A program made the translations under genes and the position numbers. Positions 15,303 through 22,948 of a stretch of 35,344 bases of DNA are shown piece after piece. The notes beneath the pieces are model-generated. The model searched no databases. It worked only from the letters and a program-made list of their open reading frames with translations, and was not told the DNA's origin. Position 1 is the first letter of the stretch. Each line of letters opens with the position of its first letter. The stretch spans positions 1 through 35,344 of the forward strand of contig DASYKU010000114.1 in NCBI GenBank assembly GCA_035995165.1, in the 5' to 3' direction. This DNA is from Mycobacteriales bacterium. GTDB lineage: Bacteria > Actinomycetota > Actinomycetes > Mycobacteriales > CADCTP01.

Positions 15303-16277
15303 TCAGGCGAGGTGGGCGCGGACCTCGTCGGCGGCGGCGGAGCCGTAGACCTCGCCGAGGCGGGCGACGAAGGCGGCCGGCTCGATCGCGTACTCCTGCG
15401 GGCCGTCGGCCTCCAGGACGTGCGTCGCGATCGTGGCGCCGACCTGGGCCGAGCGCTCCGGGGACAGGCCCCAGGAGGTCGCGGCCAGGAAGCCGGACCG
15501 GAACCCGTCGCCGACGCCGGTCGGGTCGACGACCTCGCGGGGCGGCACCACCGGGATCCGCAGCGGGGTCGTGTCCTGGGACTCGATCCGGATGCCGTCC
15601 GCGCCGTACGTGGTGATCCGGGTGCGGACCCGCTTGAGCACCTCGCCGTCGCTCCAGCCGGTCTTCTGCTCCAGCAGGGCCTTCTCGTAGTCGTTGGTGA
15701 ACAGGTACGTCGCGCCGTCCACCAGCCGCTTGATGTCCTCGCCGCCCATCAGGGCCATCTGCTGGGACGGGTCGGCCGCGAACGGGTAGCCGCGCTCCCG
15801 GCATTCGTCGGTGTGCCGCAGCATCGCCTCCGGGTCGTCCGGCGCGATGCAGACCACGTCGAACCCGCCGACCCGGGCCGAGATCGGGGCCAGCTCGATC
15901 AGCCGGGCCTCGGACATCGCGCCCGGGTAGAACGAGGCGATCTGGCACTGGTCGTCGTCGGTGGTGCAGACGAACCGGGCGGTGTGCGCGGTCTCGCTGA
16001 TCAGCACCGAGTCGCAGTCGACGTTGTGCCGCTCCAGCCAGGCGCGGTAGTCGGCGAAGTCCTCGCCGGCCGCGCCGACCAGGATCGGGCGCTGACCGAG
16101 CTGACCCAGGCCGTACGCGATGTTGGCGCCGATCCCGCCCCGCCGGATGACGAGGTCGTCCACCAGGAACGACAGCGACACCTTGTGCAGGTGCTCCGGC
16201 AGCAGCTGCTCGGAGAACTTGCCGGCGAAGTGCATGAGGTGGTCGGCGGCGATCGAGCCGGTCACGGCGATGGGCAC
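15303..16277 (-). CDS. adoK: Adenosine kinase, PfkB family
   Basis: The 324-residue protein has the same length as, and very close motifs to, the M. tuberculosis adenosine kinase (Rv2202c, also called CbhK), recalled from memory. It phosphorylates adenosine to AMP in purine salvage. Visible marks: AVTGSIAADHLMHFAGKF, EQLLPEHLHKVSLSFLVDDL, RRGGIGANIAYGLGQLG (PfkB signature 1), SETAHTARFVCTTDDDQ, and DPTGVGDGFRSGF (signature 2 with the catalytic aspartate and anion hole). The GTG at 16277 is chosen because the family begins here and GAGG lies about 10 nt upstream; the open frame extends further but without homology. It stands alone, 482 bp from the Fe-S carrier gene. Confidence 0.93.
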   Translation of the reverse strand: MPIAVTGSIAADHLMHFAGKFSEQLLPEHLHKVSLSFLVDDLVIRRGGIGANIAYGLGQLGQRPILVGAAGEDFADYRAWLERHNVDCDSVLISETAHTARFVCTTDDDQCQIASFYPGAMSEARLIELAPISARVGGFDVVCIAPDDPEAMLRHTDECRERGYPFAADPSQQMALMGGEDIKRLVDGATYLFTNDYEKALLEQKTGWSDGEVLKRVRTRITTYGADGIRIESQDTTPLRIPVVPPREVVDPTGVGDGFRSGFLAATSWGLSPERSAQVGATIATHVLEADGPQEYAIEPAAFVARLGEVYGSAAADEVRAHLA

Positions 16278-16434
16278 GGTGGGTCCTCGTGGGGTTCGGG
16301 AAGTGGTGGTACGGGCCGCACCGTGGGCGACCCCGAGCAGCCTACCCACCGTTCGGCCGTATCCCCGGAACCGTGCCGCGCCGTACGGCGTCGCAGCGGC
16401 GTCAGGCGGTACGGCCCGGTGGGCGGGAGGAACG

Positions 16435-16563
16435 ATGCGTGAGCAGCAGCTCACCGCGGGTCGGCCGCTGCTGCCGCTGATCCACGTACGACCGGCGCGG
16501 ACCGCCTCCCACACCGCGATCGCCGCGCCGGCCCAGCTCGGGCTGGAGTCGGGGTGGTGGTGA
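16435..16563 (+). CDS. Possible small protein, 42 aa
   Basis: The ATG at 16435 is preceded by GGGAGG at ideal spacing and opens 42 codons (MREQQLTAGRPLLPLIHV ... LGLESGWW). I recognise no family, and the frame is rich in residues expected from high-GC noise. The good ribosome site is the only support. Confidence 0.2.
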   Translation: MREQQLTAGRPLLPLIHVRPARTASHTAIAAPAQLGLESGWW

Positions 16564-16706
16564 GGGCGATCGCGTAGCCGATCTCGGGCGCCACGGCCCC
16601 GGGTGGGAGCCGGCCACGCGGGGCAGCGCCCGGCGACGCCGCCCCCGGTGGACCCGCGCCGGGTGGTGCGGGTGTACACGCCGGGTCCGCCGGGGTGAGA
16701 ACAGCA

Positions 16707-16742
16707 GCGAGCCGCGCCCGGACATCTCCGGGCGCGGCTCGC
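16707..16742 (-). terminator. Hairpin terminator after the Fe-S carrier gene
   Basis: A perfect 16-bp stem, GCGAGCCGCGCCCGGA and its complement, with loop CATC lies 17 nt past the stop of the minus-strand gene. It has no U-tract. Confidence 0.8.
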
Positions 16743-16759
16743 GAACGCTCAGGCGATCT

Positions 16760-17122
16760 CTAGCTGAACGAGTCGCCGCACGCGCAGGAGCTCTGCGCGT
16801 TGGGGTTGTCGATCGTGAAGCCCTGCCGCTCGATCGAGTCGACGAAGTCGATCGTCGCACCGCTGAGGTAGGGCACGCTCATCCGGTCCACGACGACCCC
16901 GACGCCACCGAAGTCGGTGACCTCGTCGCCGTCGATCGACCGCTCGTCGAAGAACAGCGAATACCGCAGACCGGAGCATCCGCCCGGCTGCACGGCGATG
17001 CGAAGCCGCAGGTCGTCACGGCCCTCCTGGTCCAGCAGGGCCTTGACCTTGGTGGCCGCGCCGTCGGTGAGGATCACCGACTTCTGCGCCTCGGTCGTCG
17101 TCTCCGTCGTCTCCAGGGACAC
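16760..17122 (-). CDS. erpA: A-type iron-sulfur cluster carrier (HesB/IscA/ErpA)
   Basis: The 120-residue protein matches the actinobacterial ErpA-like carrier (from memory, Rv2204c). A-type carriers deliver [2Fe-2S] or [4Fe-4S] clusters to apoproteins. The three ligand cysteines are present: C49 in RIAVQPGGCSGLRY and C113 and C115 in SSCACGDSFS. QGFTIDNPNA is also typical. GTG 17122 is chosen because GGAGAG lies 4 nt upstream and the length then fits the family; an upstream in-frame codon at 17161 would add 13 unlikely residues. Likely clients in this window are NadA ([4Fe-4S]) and possibly the Rieske protein. An inverted repeat covers the presumed promoter. Confidence 0.93.
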   Translation of the reverse strand: MSLETTETTTEAQKSVILTDGAATKVKALLDQEGRDDLRLRIAVQPGGCSGLRYSLFFDERSIDGDEVTDFGGVGVVVDRMSVPYLSGATIDFVDSIERQGFTIDNPNAQSSCACGDSFS

Positions 17123-17192
17123 GGTCTCTCCACTCGCTCGGGTCGCCTTCAGCGGGGCCAACAGCCGCCCGCCCTCCGGTCTTCCCCATCGT

Positions 17193-17213
17193 ACGTCCGT
17201 GATCGGCGGACGT
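17193..17213. promoter_or_regulatory. Inverted repeat ACGTCCG-N7-CGGACGT upstream of erpA
   Basis: A perfect 7-bp inverted repeat lies 71-91 bp before the GTG of the carrier gene. Its edge overlaps a possible minus-strand -10, TACGAT (17188-17193). It could be an operator or simply the loop region after glycerate kinase; no regulator can be named. Confidence 0.3.
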
Positions 17214-17263
17214 GCCTGCGGACCGGGTGTGTCCCGGGGCTCAGCACGGCCGGAGACCCGGGC

Positions 17264-18385
17264 TCAGCCCCGGCTCCACTCCCGGGCGACCCGCGCCGCC
17301 AGCTCGGACAGCCGCGCCGCCGGCCGCGCCAGCGCCGCCTCGACCGACCCCGCCTGCTCGGCCACCGAGTACGCCGCCTCGACCCCGGCCGCGGCCGCCT
17401 CCTGCCGCCCCAGCGACACCTGCCCGGCTAGCACCAGGCACGGAATCCCCTGCTCAGTGGCCACGGCGGCCACGCTGCCGGGCACCTTCCCGCGCAGCGA
17501 CTGGAAGTCGAACGAGCCCTCGCCGGTGATGACCAGGTCGGCCTCGGCGATCGTGCCGGTCAGGTCGACCGCAGCCGCGACCAGCTCCAGCCCGGACCGC
17601 CGGGACGCGCCCAGCGCCAGCATCGCGGCCCCGAGCCCACCGGCGGCGCCGGCCCCGGGCAGGTCGGCCAGGTTGTCGGGCGCGCCCGGCAGGTCCCGGA
17701 CGGCCACCTCGGCCCACCGGGCCAGTGCCGCGTCGAGCCGGTCGAAGTCCTCCGGCCGCAGCCCCTTCTGCGGCCCGAAGACCGCGGTCGCGCCCTGCGG
17801 CCCGCACAGCGGGTTGTCCACGTCGGTGGCCGCGACCAGCGCCGCCCCGCGCAGCTGGACGGTCCCGTCGAGGCGGTCCAGCGCGGCCAGCGGCAGCCCC
17901 CCGTACGGCAGGGCGGAGCCGGTCGCGTCCAGCGCGGTCACCCCGAGCGCGGTGAGCATGCCCATGCCGGCGTCGTTGGTGGCCGACCCGCCGAGCCCGA
18001 CCACGACCGTCGACGCGCCGGCCTCGACCGCGGCCGCCAGCAGGGCCCCGATCCCGTACGAGGTGGCGACGAGCGGGTCGCGCTCCTTCGCGGTGAGCAG
18101 GTGCAGGCCGTTGGCCTGGGCCGACTCGACGTACGCGGTGTCGCCGGCGACCAGCACCGCGCCCACCACCGGCCGGCCGAGCGCGTCGGTCGTCGGCACC
18201 GGGACGGTCTGCCCGTCCAGCACCGTGGACAGCACGTCGACGAACCCGGGGCCGCCGTCCGACAGCGGCAGCAGCACCAGCTCGTCGCCGGGCGCCACCT
18301 GCTCCCAGCCGGCCTTGATGGCTTCCGCGGCCTCGACCGCCGACAACGTCCCGCCGAACCCGTCCGGCGCCAGCACCACTCGCAC
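17264..18385 (-). CDS. Glycerate kinase (GlxK type)
   Basis: The 373-residue protein belongs to the glycerate kinase GarK/GlxK family, which phosphorylates D-glycerate using ATP (2-phosphoglycerate in characterised members). Marks are LAPDGFGGTLSAVEAAEAI at the N-terminus, LPLSDGGPGFVDVL, VVGLGGSATNDAGMGML, GPQGATAVFGPQKG and DLVITGEGSFDFQSLRGKV. The familiar KGSLSA-type opening (usually DSFKGSLSA) is changed to DGFGGTLSA, as in other actinomycete members. GTG 18385 starts 14 nt after the hydrolase stop, so it may be co-transcribed with the ArsR-hydrolase pair. From memory, Rv2205c is its syntenic counterpart, and the neighbouring regulator pair is probably an insertion. Confidence 0.92.
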   Translation of the reverse strand: MRVVLAPDGFGGTLSAVEAAEAIKAGWEQVAPGDELVLLPLSDGGPGFVDVLSTVLDGQTVPVPTTDALGRPVVGAVLVAGDTAYVESAQANGLHLLTAKERDPLVATSYGIGALLAAAVEAGASTVVVGLGGSATNDAGMGMLTALGVTALDATGSALPYGGLPLAALDRLDGTVQLRGAALVAATDVDNPLCGPQGATAVFGPQKGLRPEDFDRLDAALARWAEVAVRDLPGAPDNLADLPGAGAAGGLGAAMLALGASRRSGLELVAAAVDLTGTIAEADLVITGEGSFDFQSLRGKVPGSVAAVATEQGIPCLVLAGQVSLGRQEAAAAGVEAAYSVAEQAGSVEAALARPAARLSELAARVAREWSRG

Positions 18386-18399
18386 GGCGGAAGTCTGGC

Positions 18400-19269
18400 C
18401 TATGTGATCGAACTCAGGAACCCCGCCAGCATCGGCAGGAACCCCGGCGCGAACCGCTCCGCGGGCCGGGCGCCCGGACCCGGCACGGTCAGCCCGTGCC
18501 CGGCCGCGGGGAACACGGCCAGCCCGGCCAGCGCGGGCGCGTGCGCGACCCAGGCGGCGACGCTCTCCGGCACGTCCACCAGCGGGTCGGCCGCGCCGAA
18601 CAAAACCAGCGCCGGGCAGCGCATCCCGGGCAGCACCGCGGCCGGCTCGAAGCCGATCAGCCGGGCCAGGTACGCGAGCATCGCGGGCGAGTCGAAGTCC
18701 GCGGTGGCCACGGCGTACCAGGGCTCGGCGGCGTGGCGGCGCTGGTCGGCGTGCACGGCGACCGGGTCCTCGCCGGCCGCGAGCCGGTCGGACCGCTCGT
18801 CCACCCAGGCCAGCGCGGCCTCCGCCGGCAGCCCGGCCGTACGCAGGTCGACCGTGATCCGGTGCCGGTCCTGCGCCCGCGGCCCGACGCCGGGGCCGGA
18901 CACCGAGACCAGGAAGTCGGCCGTGTCCGCGGCGAGCATGCCGACCCAGCCACCCTGGCTGACGCCGAGGTGGCCGGCCGGGCCGGTGACGTCGGGGTGC
19001 CGGCGCAGCACGTCCAGCGCGGCCCGGGACTCCGCGGCGCGCTCGGGCAGCGTCTGGGTCAGGAAGTCACCGGGCGAGCCGCCGCAGCCGGGCCGGTCGT
19101 GGGCGAGCACGACCACGCCGAGCTCGGCGATCCGCTCGGCCCAGCCGCCCCAGTCCTCGCAGGTCCCGGGCCCGGAGCCGTCCACCAGCACGATGCCCGG
19201 GCCCGGCCGCCCCGGCGACCAGGTCAGCGCCCGCAGCGGCCCGACAGCCGTCTCCTCAGTCCTCGACAC
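18400..19269 (-). CDS. Alpha/beta hydrolase
   Basis: The 289-residue protein has an alpha/beta-hydrolase fold with a full catalytic set: nucleophile serine in GHLGVSQGGWVGML, acid in LVLFGAADPLVDVPESV, and histidine in VFPAAGHGLTVP. The oxyanion region is IVLVDGSGPGTCEDWG, followed by VVVLAHDRPGCGGSPG. The substrate is not readable. The GTG at 19269 is preferred because GGAGGG lies 4 nt upstream; it lies inside the end of the ArsR-type gene (14-nt overlap), so translation of the two is coupled. An ATG at 19281 in the same frame would add four residues. Regulation by the ArsR protein and its operators is likely. Confidence 0.85.
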   Translation of the reverse strand: MSRTEETAVGPLRALTWSPGRPGPGIVLVDGSGPGTCEDWGGWAERIAELGVVVLAHDRPGCGGSPGDFLTQTLPERAAESRAALDVLRRHPDVTGPAGHLGVSQGGWVGMLAADTADFLVSVSGPGVGPRAQDRHRITVDLRTAGLPAEAALAWVDERSDRLAAGEDPVAVHADQRRHAAEPWYAVATADFDSPAMLAYLARLIGFEPAAVLPGMRCPALVLFGAADPLVDVPESVAAWVAHAPALAGLAVFPAAGHGLTVPGPGARPAERFAPGFLPMLAGFLSSIT

Positions 19270-19861
19270 TGAACCCTCCATGGGACGAGGTGCCGGCGCC
19301 GGTCGCTCCAGGGGATGGGGTGCCGGCGCCTCCGGTGGACGGGGTGCCGGCCAGCAGTACCCGGACGAAGCGGGTGTCCGCGGGGCGTGCGGCCGGGTCC
19401 GCCAGCCGGCCCACGTACGGCTCCAGGACCGCCTCGAGCGCCAGCCGGATCGACTCCAGCTCGGCCGGGGTGACCGGCAGGCTGGCGCCGCTGAGGAACG
19501 CGGTCTCCTGCCACTCGACCGGCTCGCCGTCGCGGCGGCCGGTCCAGTCCAGCATCTTGGCCGCCTCCCGCTGCACGAAGACCCGGTCGAGCTGGTCGGT
19601 CAGCGGCCCCGACTCCCAGCCCTGCCGGACGTCGGTCAGCCGCCAGGTCCGCTCGCGACGGTCCGGGCCGGGCGGCGCCTCCTCGACGAAGCCGTACTTG
19701 GCCAGTTGCCGCAGGTGGAACGAGCAGTTGGCCTGGCTGACGCCGAGCTCCCGGCCGCAGCGGGCCGCGGTGGACGGGCCGAGCGTGCCCAGCGTCTCGA
19801 TCAGGTCCAGCCGCAGCGGGTGGGCGAGCGCCCGCATCGCGAGAGGGTCGGTGATCCGCAC
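19256..19861 (-). CDS. ArsR/HTH_20-type winged-helix regulator
   Basis: From GTG 19861 the protein has 201 residues. The N-terminal winged helix is RALAHPLRLDLIETLG, then AARCGRELGVSQANCSFHLRQLAKYGFVEE, then ERTWRLTD for the wing. The recognition helix SQANCSFHLRQL is typical of actinobacterial HTH_20 regulators. The two cysteines do not form the metal-binding ELCVC motif, so metal sensing is not supported. The C-terminal ~120 residues (AAKMLDWTGRRDGEPVEWQE ...) are a likely effector or dimer region, ending in a Gly/Ser/Thr-rich tail that overlaps the hydrolase. It probably represses its own leaderless promoter through two palindromes (19866-19909). Whether nadA, divergent from it, is also controlled is open. 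Confidence 0.88.
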   Translation of the reverse strand: MRITDPLAMRALAHPLRLDLIETLGTLGPSTAARCGRELGVSQANCSFHLRQLAKYGFVEEAPPGPDRRERTWRLTDVRQGWESGPLTDQLDRVFVQREAAKMLDWTGRRDGEPVEWQETAFLSGASLPVTPAELESIRLALEAVLEPYVGRLADPAARPADTRFVRVLLAGTPSTGGAGTPSPGATGAGTSSHGGFSVED

Positions 19862-19865
19862 GACC

Positions 19866-19881
19866 CCAAAGCTATCTTTGA
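19866..19881. promoter_or_regulatory. ArsR-type operator copy 1
   Basis: CCAAAG-CTAT-CTTTGA is a palindrome with one mismatch in the outermost pair. It covers the -10 of the regulator gene, and its right end overlaps a TTGACA (19878-19883) that could be a -35 for nadA. Confidence 0.6.
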
Positions 19882-19897
19882 CAGTACGGGACGTCAA
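19869..19897 (-). promoter_or_regulatory. Promoter of the ArsR-type gene (-35 TTGACG, -10 TAGCTT)
   Basis: On the minus strand TTGACG (19897-19892) and TAGCTT (19874-19869) are separated by 17 bp. The -10 ends 7 nt before the GTG at 19861, so the transcript should be leaderless. Both elements overlap the two palindromes, which fits autorepression. Confidence 0.6.
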
Positions 19898-19909
19898 AGC
19901 CTTCTTTGA
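19894..19909. promoter_or_regulatory. ArsR-type operator copy 2
   Basis: TCAAAG-CCTT-CTTTGA is a perfect 6-4-6 palindrome, 28 bp centre to centre from copy 1. It overlaps the -35 of the regulator gene and the region where a nadA -10 would lie. Confidence 0.6.
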
Positions 19910-19960
19910 GGATCGCGGATATCACCGGCACGCACCCGTCCGGACAAGGAAGATGAAGGC

Positions 19961-21151
19961 ATGACCTCGGTGGAGGACCTGGACCTGCCGGCCGGCGTGA
20001 CCCCGACCCCGCTGGCGCTGCTGCTGCTCGGCCGCGCGGCGGATCGCGACTCCGAGCGCGGCGTCGACTGCCCGGGCGACCTCCCGGCCGCCTCCGACCC
20101 CGACCTGGTCGAGCGGGCCCGGACCGCGCGGGCGGCGCTGGGCGAGCGGGCGTTCGTGCTCGGGCACCACTACCAGCGCGAGGAGGTCATCGAGTTCGCC
20201 GACGTGACCGGCGACTCGTTCACGCTGGCCCAGCAGGCCGCGGCCCGGCCGGACGCCGAGTTCATCGTGTTCTGCGGCGTGCATTTCATGGCCGAGAGCG
20301 CCGACATCCTCACGTCCGCGGCGCAGCAGGTCGTGCTGCCCGATCTCGCGGCCGGCTGCTCGATGGCCGACATGGCGACCTTCGACCAGGTCGAGGACGC
20401 CTGGGACGTGCTCGCCGACGCGGGCGTGGCCGAGGCGACCGTGCCGGTGACGTACATGAACTCCGCGGCCGCCATCAAGGGCTTCACCGGCCGGCACGAC
20501 GGCACCGTCTGCACGTCCTCCAACGCCAGGCGCGCGCTGGACTGGGCCTTCGGCGAGCGCGGCGCGGAGAAGGTGCTGTTCCTGCCCGACCAGCATCTCG
20601 GCCGCAACACCGCGGTGCTGGAGATGGGGATGTCGCTGGCGGACTGCGTCCTGTTCGACCCGCACAAGCCCGGCGGTGGCGTCACCCCGCAGGCGCTGCG
20701 GGACGCGCGGATGATCCTCTGGCGCGGGCACTGCTCGGTGCACGGGCGGTTCCGGCTGGACGCGGTCCGCGACGTGCGGGAGCGGATCCCGGGTGTGCAG
20801 GTGATCGTCCATCCCGAGTGCCGGCACGAGGTCGTCACCGCGGCCGACCAGGTCGGCTCGACCGAGTTCATCATCCGGGCGATCGAGGCCGCGCCGGCCG
20901 GCTCGACGTTCGCGGTCGGCACCGAGCTCAACCTCGTGCAGCGGCTGGCGACGCGGCATCCGGACAAGACGATCGTGTTCCTGGAGAAGACCGTCTGCTA
21001 CTGCTCGACGATGAACCGGATCGACCTCCCGCACCTGGTCCGTTCGCTGGAGTCGCTCGCGGCCGGCCAGGTGGTCAACCGGATCACGGTCGAGCCGGAG
21101 ACCGCGCGGTACGCCCGCACGGCCCTCGACCAGATGCTCGCCCTGCCTTAG
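19961..21151 (+). CDS. nadA: Quinolinate synthase
   Basis: NadA condenses iminoaspartate with dihydroxyacetone phosphate to quinolinate, the second step of de novo NAD synthesis, using a [4Fe-4S] cluster. The 396-residue protein has VLGHHYQREEVIEFADVTGDS, the cluster cysteines C133 (LAAGCSMADMA), C258 (WRGHCSVHGRF) and C346 or C348 (EKTVCYCSTMN), and VTYMNSAAAIKGF and LFLPDQHLGRNTA. All key residues are present. The N-terminal ~45 residues are a variable extension. ATG 19961 has purine-rich GAAGG just upstream. nadB and nadC, usually next to nadA, are absent. It diverges from the ArsR-type gene, and two operators lie about 52-95 bp upstream. Confidence 0.96.
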   Translation: MTSVEDLDLPAGVTPTPLALLLLGRAADRDSERGVDCPGDLPAASDPDLVERARTARAALGERAFVLGHHYQREEVIEFADVTGDSFTLAQQAAARPDAEFIVFCGVHFMAESADILTSAAQQVVLPDLAAGCSMADMATFDQVEDAWDVLADAGVAEATVPVTYMNSAAAIKGFTGRHDGTVCTSSNARRALDWAFGERGAEKVLFLPDQHLGRNTAVLEMGMSLADCVLFDPHKPGGGVTPQALRDARMILWRGHCSVHGRFRLDAVRDVRERIPGVQVIVHPECRHEVVTAADQVGSTEFIIRAIEAAPAGSTFAVGTELNLVQRLATRHPDKTIVFLEKTVCYCSTMNRIDLPHLVRSLESLAAGQVVNRITVEPETARYARTALDQMLALP

Positions 21152-21306
21152 CGGATCCCGTCCGTCTGCACCTGCGGTCGAGGGTTGTCCCCGGCACCGT
21201 CGGACCGGGACGGCTCGGGCCGGGACGCCGGCGGGCCTCCTGTCGGGGCGCGTCAGCGTGAAGTACGACTTCGCCCCGGCGCGGGTTGTGTGGGCTGAGC
21301 CTGCAC

Positions 21307-21312
21307 TAGGCT
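21307..21312 (+). promoter_or_regulatory. -10 hexamer TAGGCT, leaderless-type, for the DUF3043 gene
   Basis: TAGGCT is 7 nt before the GTG at 21320, with no ribosome site between. TTGTGT-like bases near 21286 are a weak -35. Confidence 0.5.
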
Positions 21313-21319
21313 TTGCCGG

Positions 21320-21925
21320 GTGAGGCTGCTGCGGCGCCGGAGCGACTCTCCGGCCGAGGTCGACCCCGCCGAGCCGGTCGGCGTGCTGGACGACGGCCGC
21401 CCCGGGGGCAAGGGCCGCCCGACGCCGCGCCGCCGCGAGGCGCAGAAGCGCCGCACCGGTCCGGTCGCGCCGCCGCCGAAGACCCGCCGCGAGGCGTACC
21501 GGCGGATGCGCCAGCAGGGCGACAGCCGCAAGTCCGAGACCCGCGAGGGCATCAAGGCCGGCGACGAGCGCTTCCTGACCCCGCGCGACCGCGGCCCGGA
21601 GCGGCAGCTGGTGCGCAACATCGTCGACTCCCGCCGCAACGCCGGGACGCTGTTCCTGCTCTCCGCGGTGATCTACTTCGTCGGCCTGCTGGTCCCGAGC
21701 GTGCAGATCAAGGCGGCCATCACCGCGCTCTGGCTGACCGTGCTGGTCCTGCTGATCGTCGACTCGACGGTGATCGGCCTGCGGATCCGCAAGCTCATGC
21801 GGGCGCGCTTCCCCGACTCCGGCCAGAAGCTGTCCACGCTGGTCTTCTACGGCGCCACCCGGGCCACGATGATCCGCCGCTGGCGGGCGCCGAAGCCGGC
21901 GGTCGAGGTCGGCGACGCGATCTAG
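21320..21925 (+). CDS. DUF3043 membrane protein
   Basis: The 201-residue protein matches the actinobacterial DUF3043 family (from memory, Rv2206 at the same place). The first ~95 residues are highly charged (Arg/Lys-rich), with KTRREAYRRMRQQGDSRKSE and DERFLTPRDRGPERQLVRNIVDSRRN, the family's conserved block. Two membrane helices follow (about 108-128 and 133-155). The C-terminus is again basic (RIRKLMRARFPD ... MIRRWRAPKP). Its function is unknown; the layout suggests a membrane protein with a large cytoplasmic basic N-terminus. It is a single gene with its own leaderless-type promoter. Confidence 0.9.
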   Translation: MRLLRRRSDSPAEVDPAEPVGVLDDGRPGGKGRPTPRRREAQKRRTGPVAPPPKTRREAYRRMRQQGDSRKSETREGIKAGDERFLTPRDRGPERQLVRNIVDSRRNAGTLFLLSAVIYFVGLLVPSVQIKAAITALWLTVLVLLIVDSTVIGLRIRKLMRARFPDSGQKLSTLVFYGATRATMIRRWRAPKPAVEVGDAI

Positions 21926-21944
21926 GCCGGTGTCCGGCCCGGAC

Positions 21945-21950
21945 TAGGCT
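21945..21950 (+). promoter_or_regulatory. -10 hexamer TAGGCT, leaderless-type, for the aldo/keto reductase
   Basis: TAGGCT is 7 nt before the GTG at 21958; CGGCCGA between them is not a ribosome site. Confidence 0.5.
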
Positions 21951-21957
21951 CGGCCGA

Positions 21958-22941
21958 GTGGAATTTCGTCGCCTCGGCCGCAGCGGCCTGACCATCAGCG
22001 AGATCGCGTACGGCAACTGGATCACGCACGGGAGCCAGGTCGAGGAGGACGCGGCCAAGGCCTGCGTCGCCGCGGCCCTCGACTCCGGCATCACCACCTT
22101 CGACACCGCCGACGTGTACGCGGGGACCAGGGCCGAGTCCGTGCTCGGCCGGGCCCTGCAGGGTGTCCGGCGGGAGAGCTACGAGCTGTTCACCAAGGCG
22201 TACTGGCCGACGGGGCCGGGGCGCAACGACCGCGGTCTGGGCCGCAAGCACCTGATCGAGAGCTGCCACGCCTCGCTGCGCCGTCTCGGGACCGACTACC
22301 TGGACCTCTACCAGGCCCACCGGTACGACGCCTCGACGCCGCTGGAGGAGACGATGCTGGCGTACGCGGACCTGGTCCGGCAGGGCAAGGTGCTCTACGT
22401 CGGCGTCTCGGAGTGGCGGGCCGAGGAGATCACCGCGGCGGCCGAGCTGGCCCGCGAGCTGCACGTGCCGTTCGTGTCCAACCAGCCGCAGTACTCGATG
22501 CTCTGGCGGGTCATCGAGGCCGAGGTCGTGCCGGCCAGCGAGCAGGCCGGCATCGGCCAGGTCGTGTTCTCCCCGATCGGACAGGGCGTGCTGACCGGCA
22601 AGTACCAGCCGGGTGCGGCCCCGCCGGCCGGTTCCCGGGCCACCGACGAGGCCGGGTCGAACTTCATCATGCGGATGCTCACCGACGACGTGCTGACCCG
22701 CGTGCAGCAGCTCGGGCCGGTCGCCGACGACCTCGGCCTGTCGATGGCGCAGCTGGCGATCGCCTGGGTGCTGCACAACCCGAACGTCTCGGCCGCGATC
22801 ATCGGCGCCAGCCGGCCCGAGCAGGTCACCGAGAACGTCAAGGCGGCCGGGGTCACCCTGGAGGACGCCGTCCTGGCCCGCATCGACGAGATCCTCGGTG
22901 ACGTGGTCGTCCGCGACCCGGACAAGACCATGCGGGGCTAG
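21958..22941 (+). CDS. Aldo/keto reductase
   Basis: The 327-residue protein is a TIM-barrel NADPH-dependent reductase of the aldo/keto reductase superfamily, closest in appearance to the potassium-channel beta-subunit-like (AKR6/YghZ-like) group. Catalytic residues are visible: Asp and Tyr in TFDTADVYAGTRAESVLG, Lys in LFTKAYWPTG, and His in LDLYQAHRYD. The family block SLRRLGTDYLDLYQ and the C-terminal cofactor motif IIGASRPEQVTENV are intact. The substrate is unknown. The GTG start is supported by the FRRLGRSGLTISEIAYG opening and the -10 just upstream. It converges on the 68-residue gene with 7 nt between stops. Confidence 0.93.
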   Translation: MEFRRLGRSGLTISEIAYGNWITHGSQVEEDAAKACVAAALDSGITTFDTADVYAGTRAESVLGRALQGVRRESYELFTKAYWPTGPGRNDRGLGRKHLIESCHASLRRLGTDYLDLYQAHRYDASTPLEETMLAYADLVRQGKVLYVGVSEWRAEEITAAAELARELHVPFVSNQPQYSMLWRVIEAEVVPASEQAGIGQVVFSPIGQGVLTGKYQPGAAPPAGSRATDEAGSNFIMRMLTDDVLTRVQQLGPVADDLGLSMAQLAIAWVLHNPNVSAAIIGASRPEQVTENVKAAGVTLEDAVLARIDEILGDVVVRDPDKTMRG

Positions 22942-22948
22942 GCGGGCA

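Larger units (their letters stand above)
16278..16759. other. Gap between adoK and the Fe-S carrier gene
   Basis: No recognisable protein family is seen on either strand. The gap holds the hairpin at 16707-16742, a 42-codon plus-strand frame (16435-16563), and, on the minus strand, TAGGCT about 60 nt before the adoK start as a possible -10. In mycobacteria a membrane-protein gene occupies this place; I see no trace of it here. Confidence 0.5.

Noticed and set aside
19256-19861. Metal-sensing ArsR/SmtB function
   Set aside because: The two cysteines in the winged helix are not in the ELCVC arrangement and no metal-resistance gene is nearby. Similar HTH_20 proteins carry the same NCSFHL motif.
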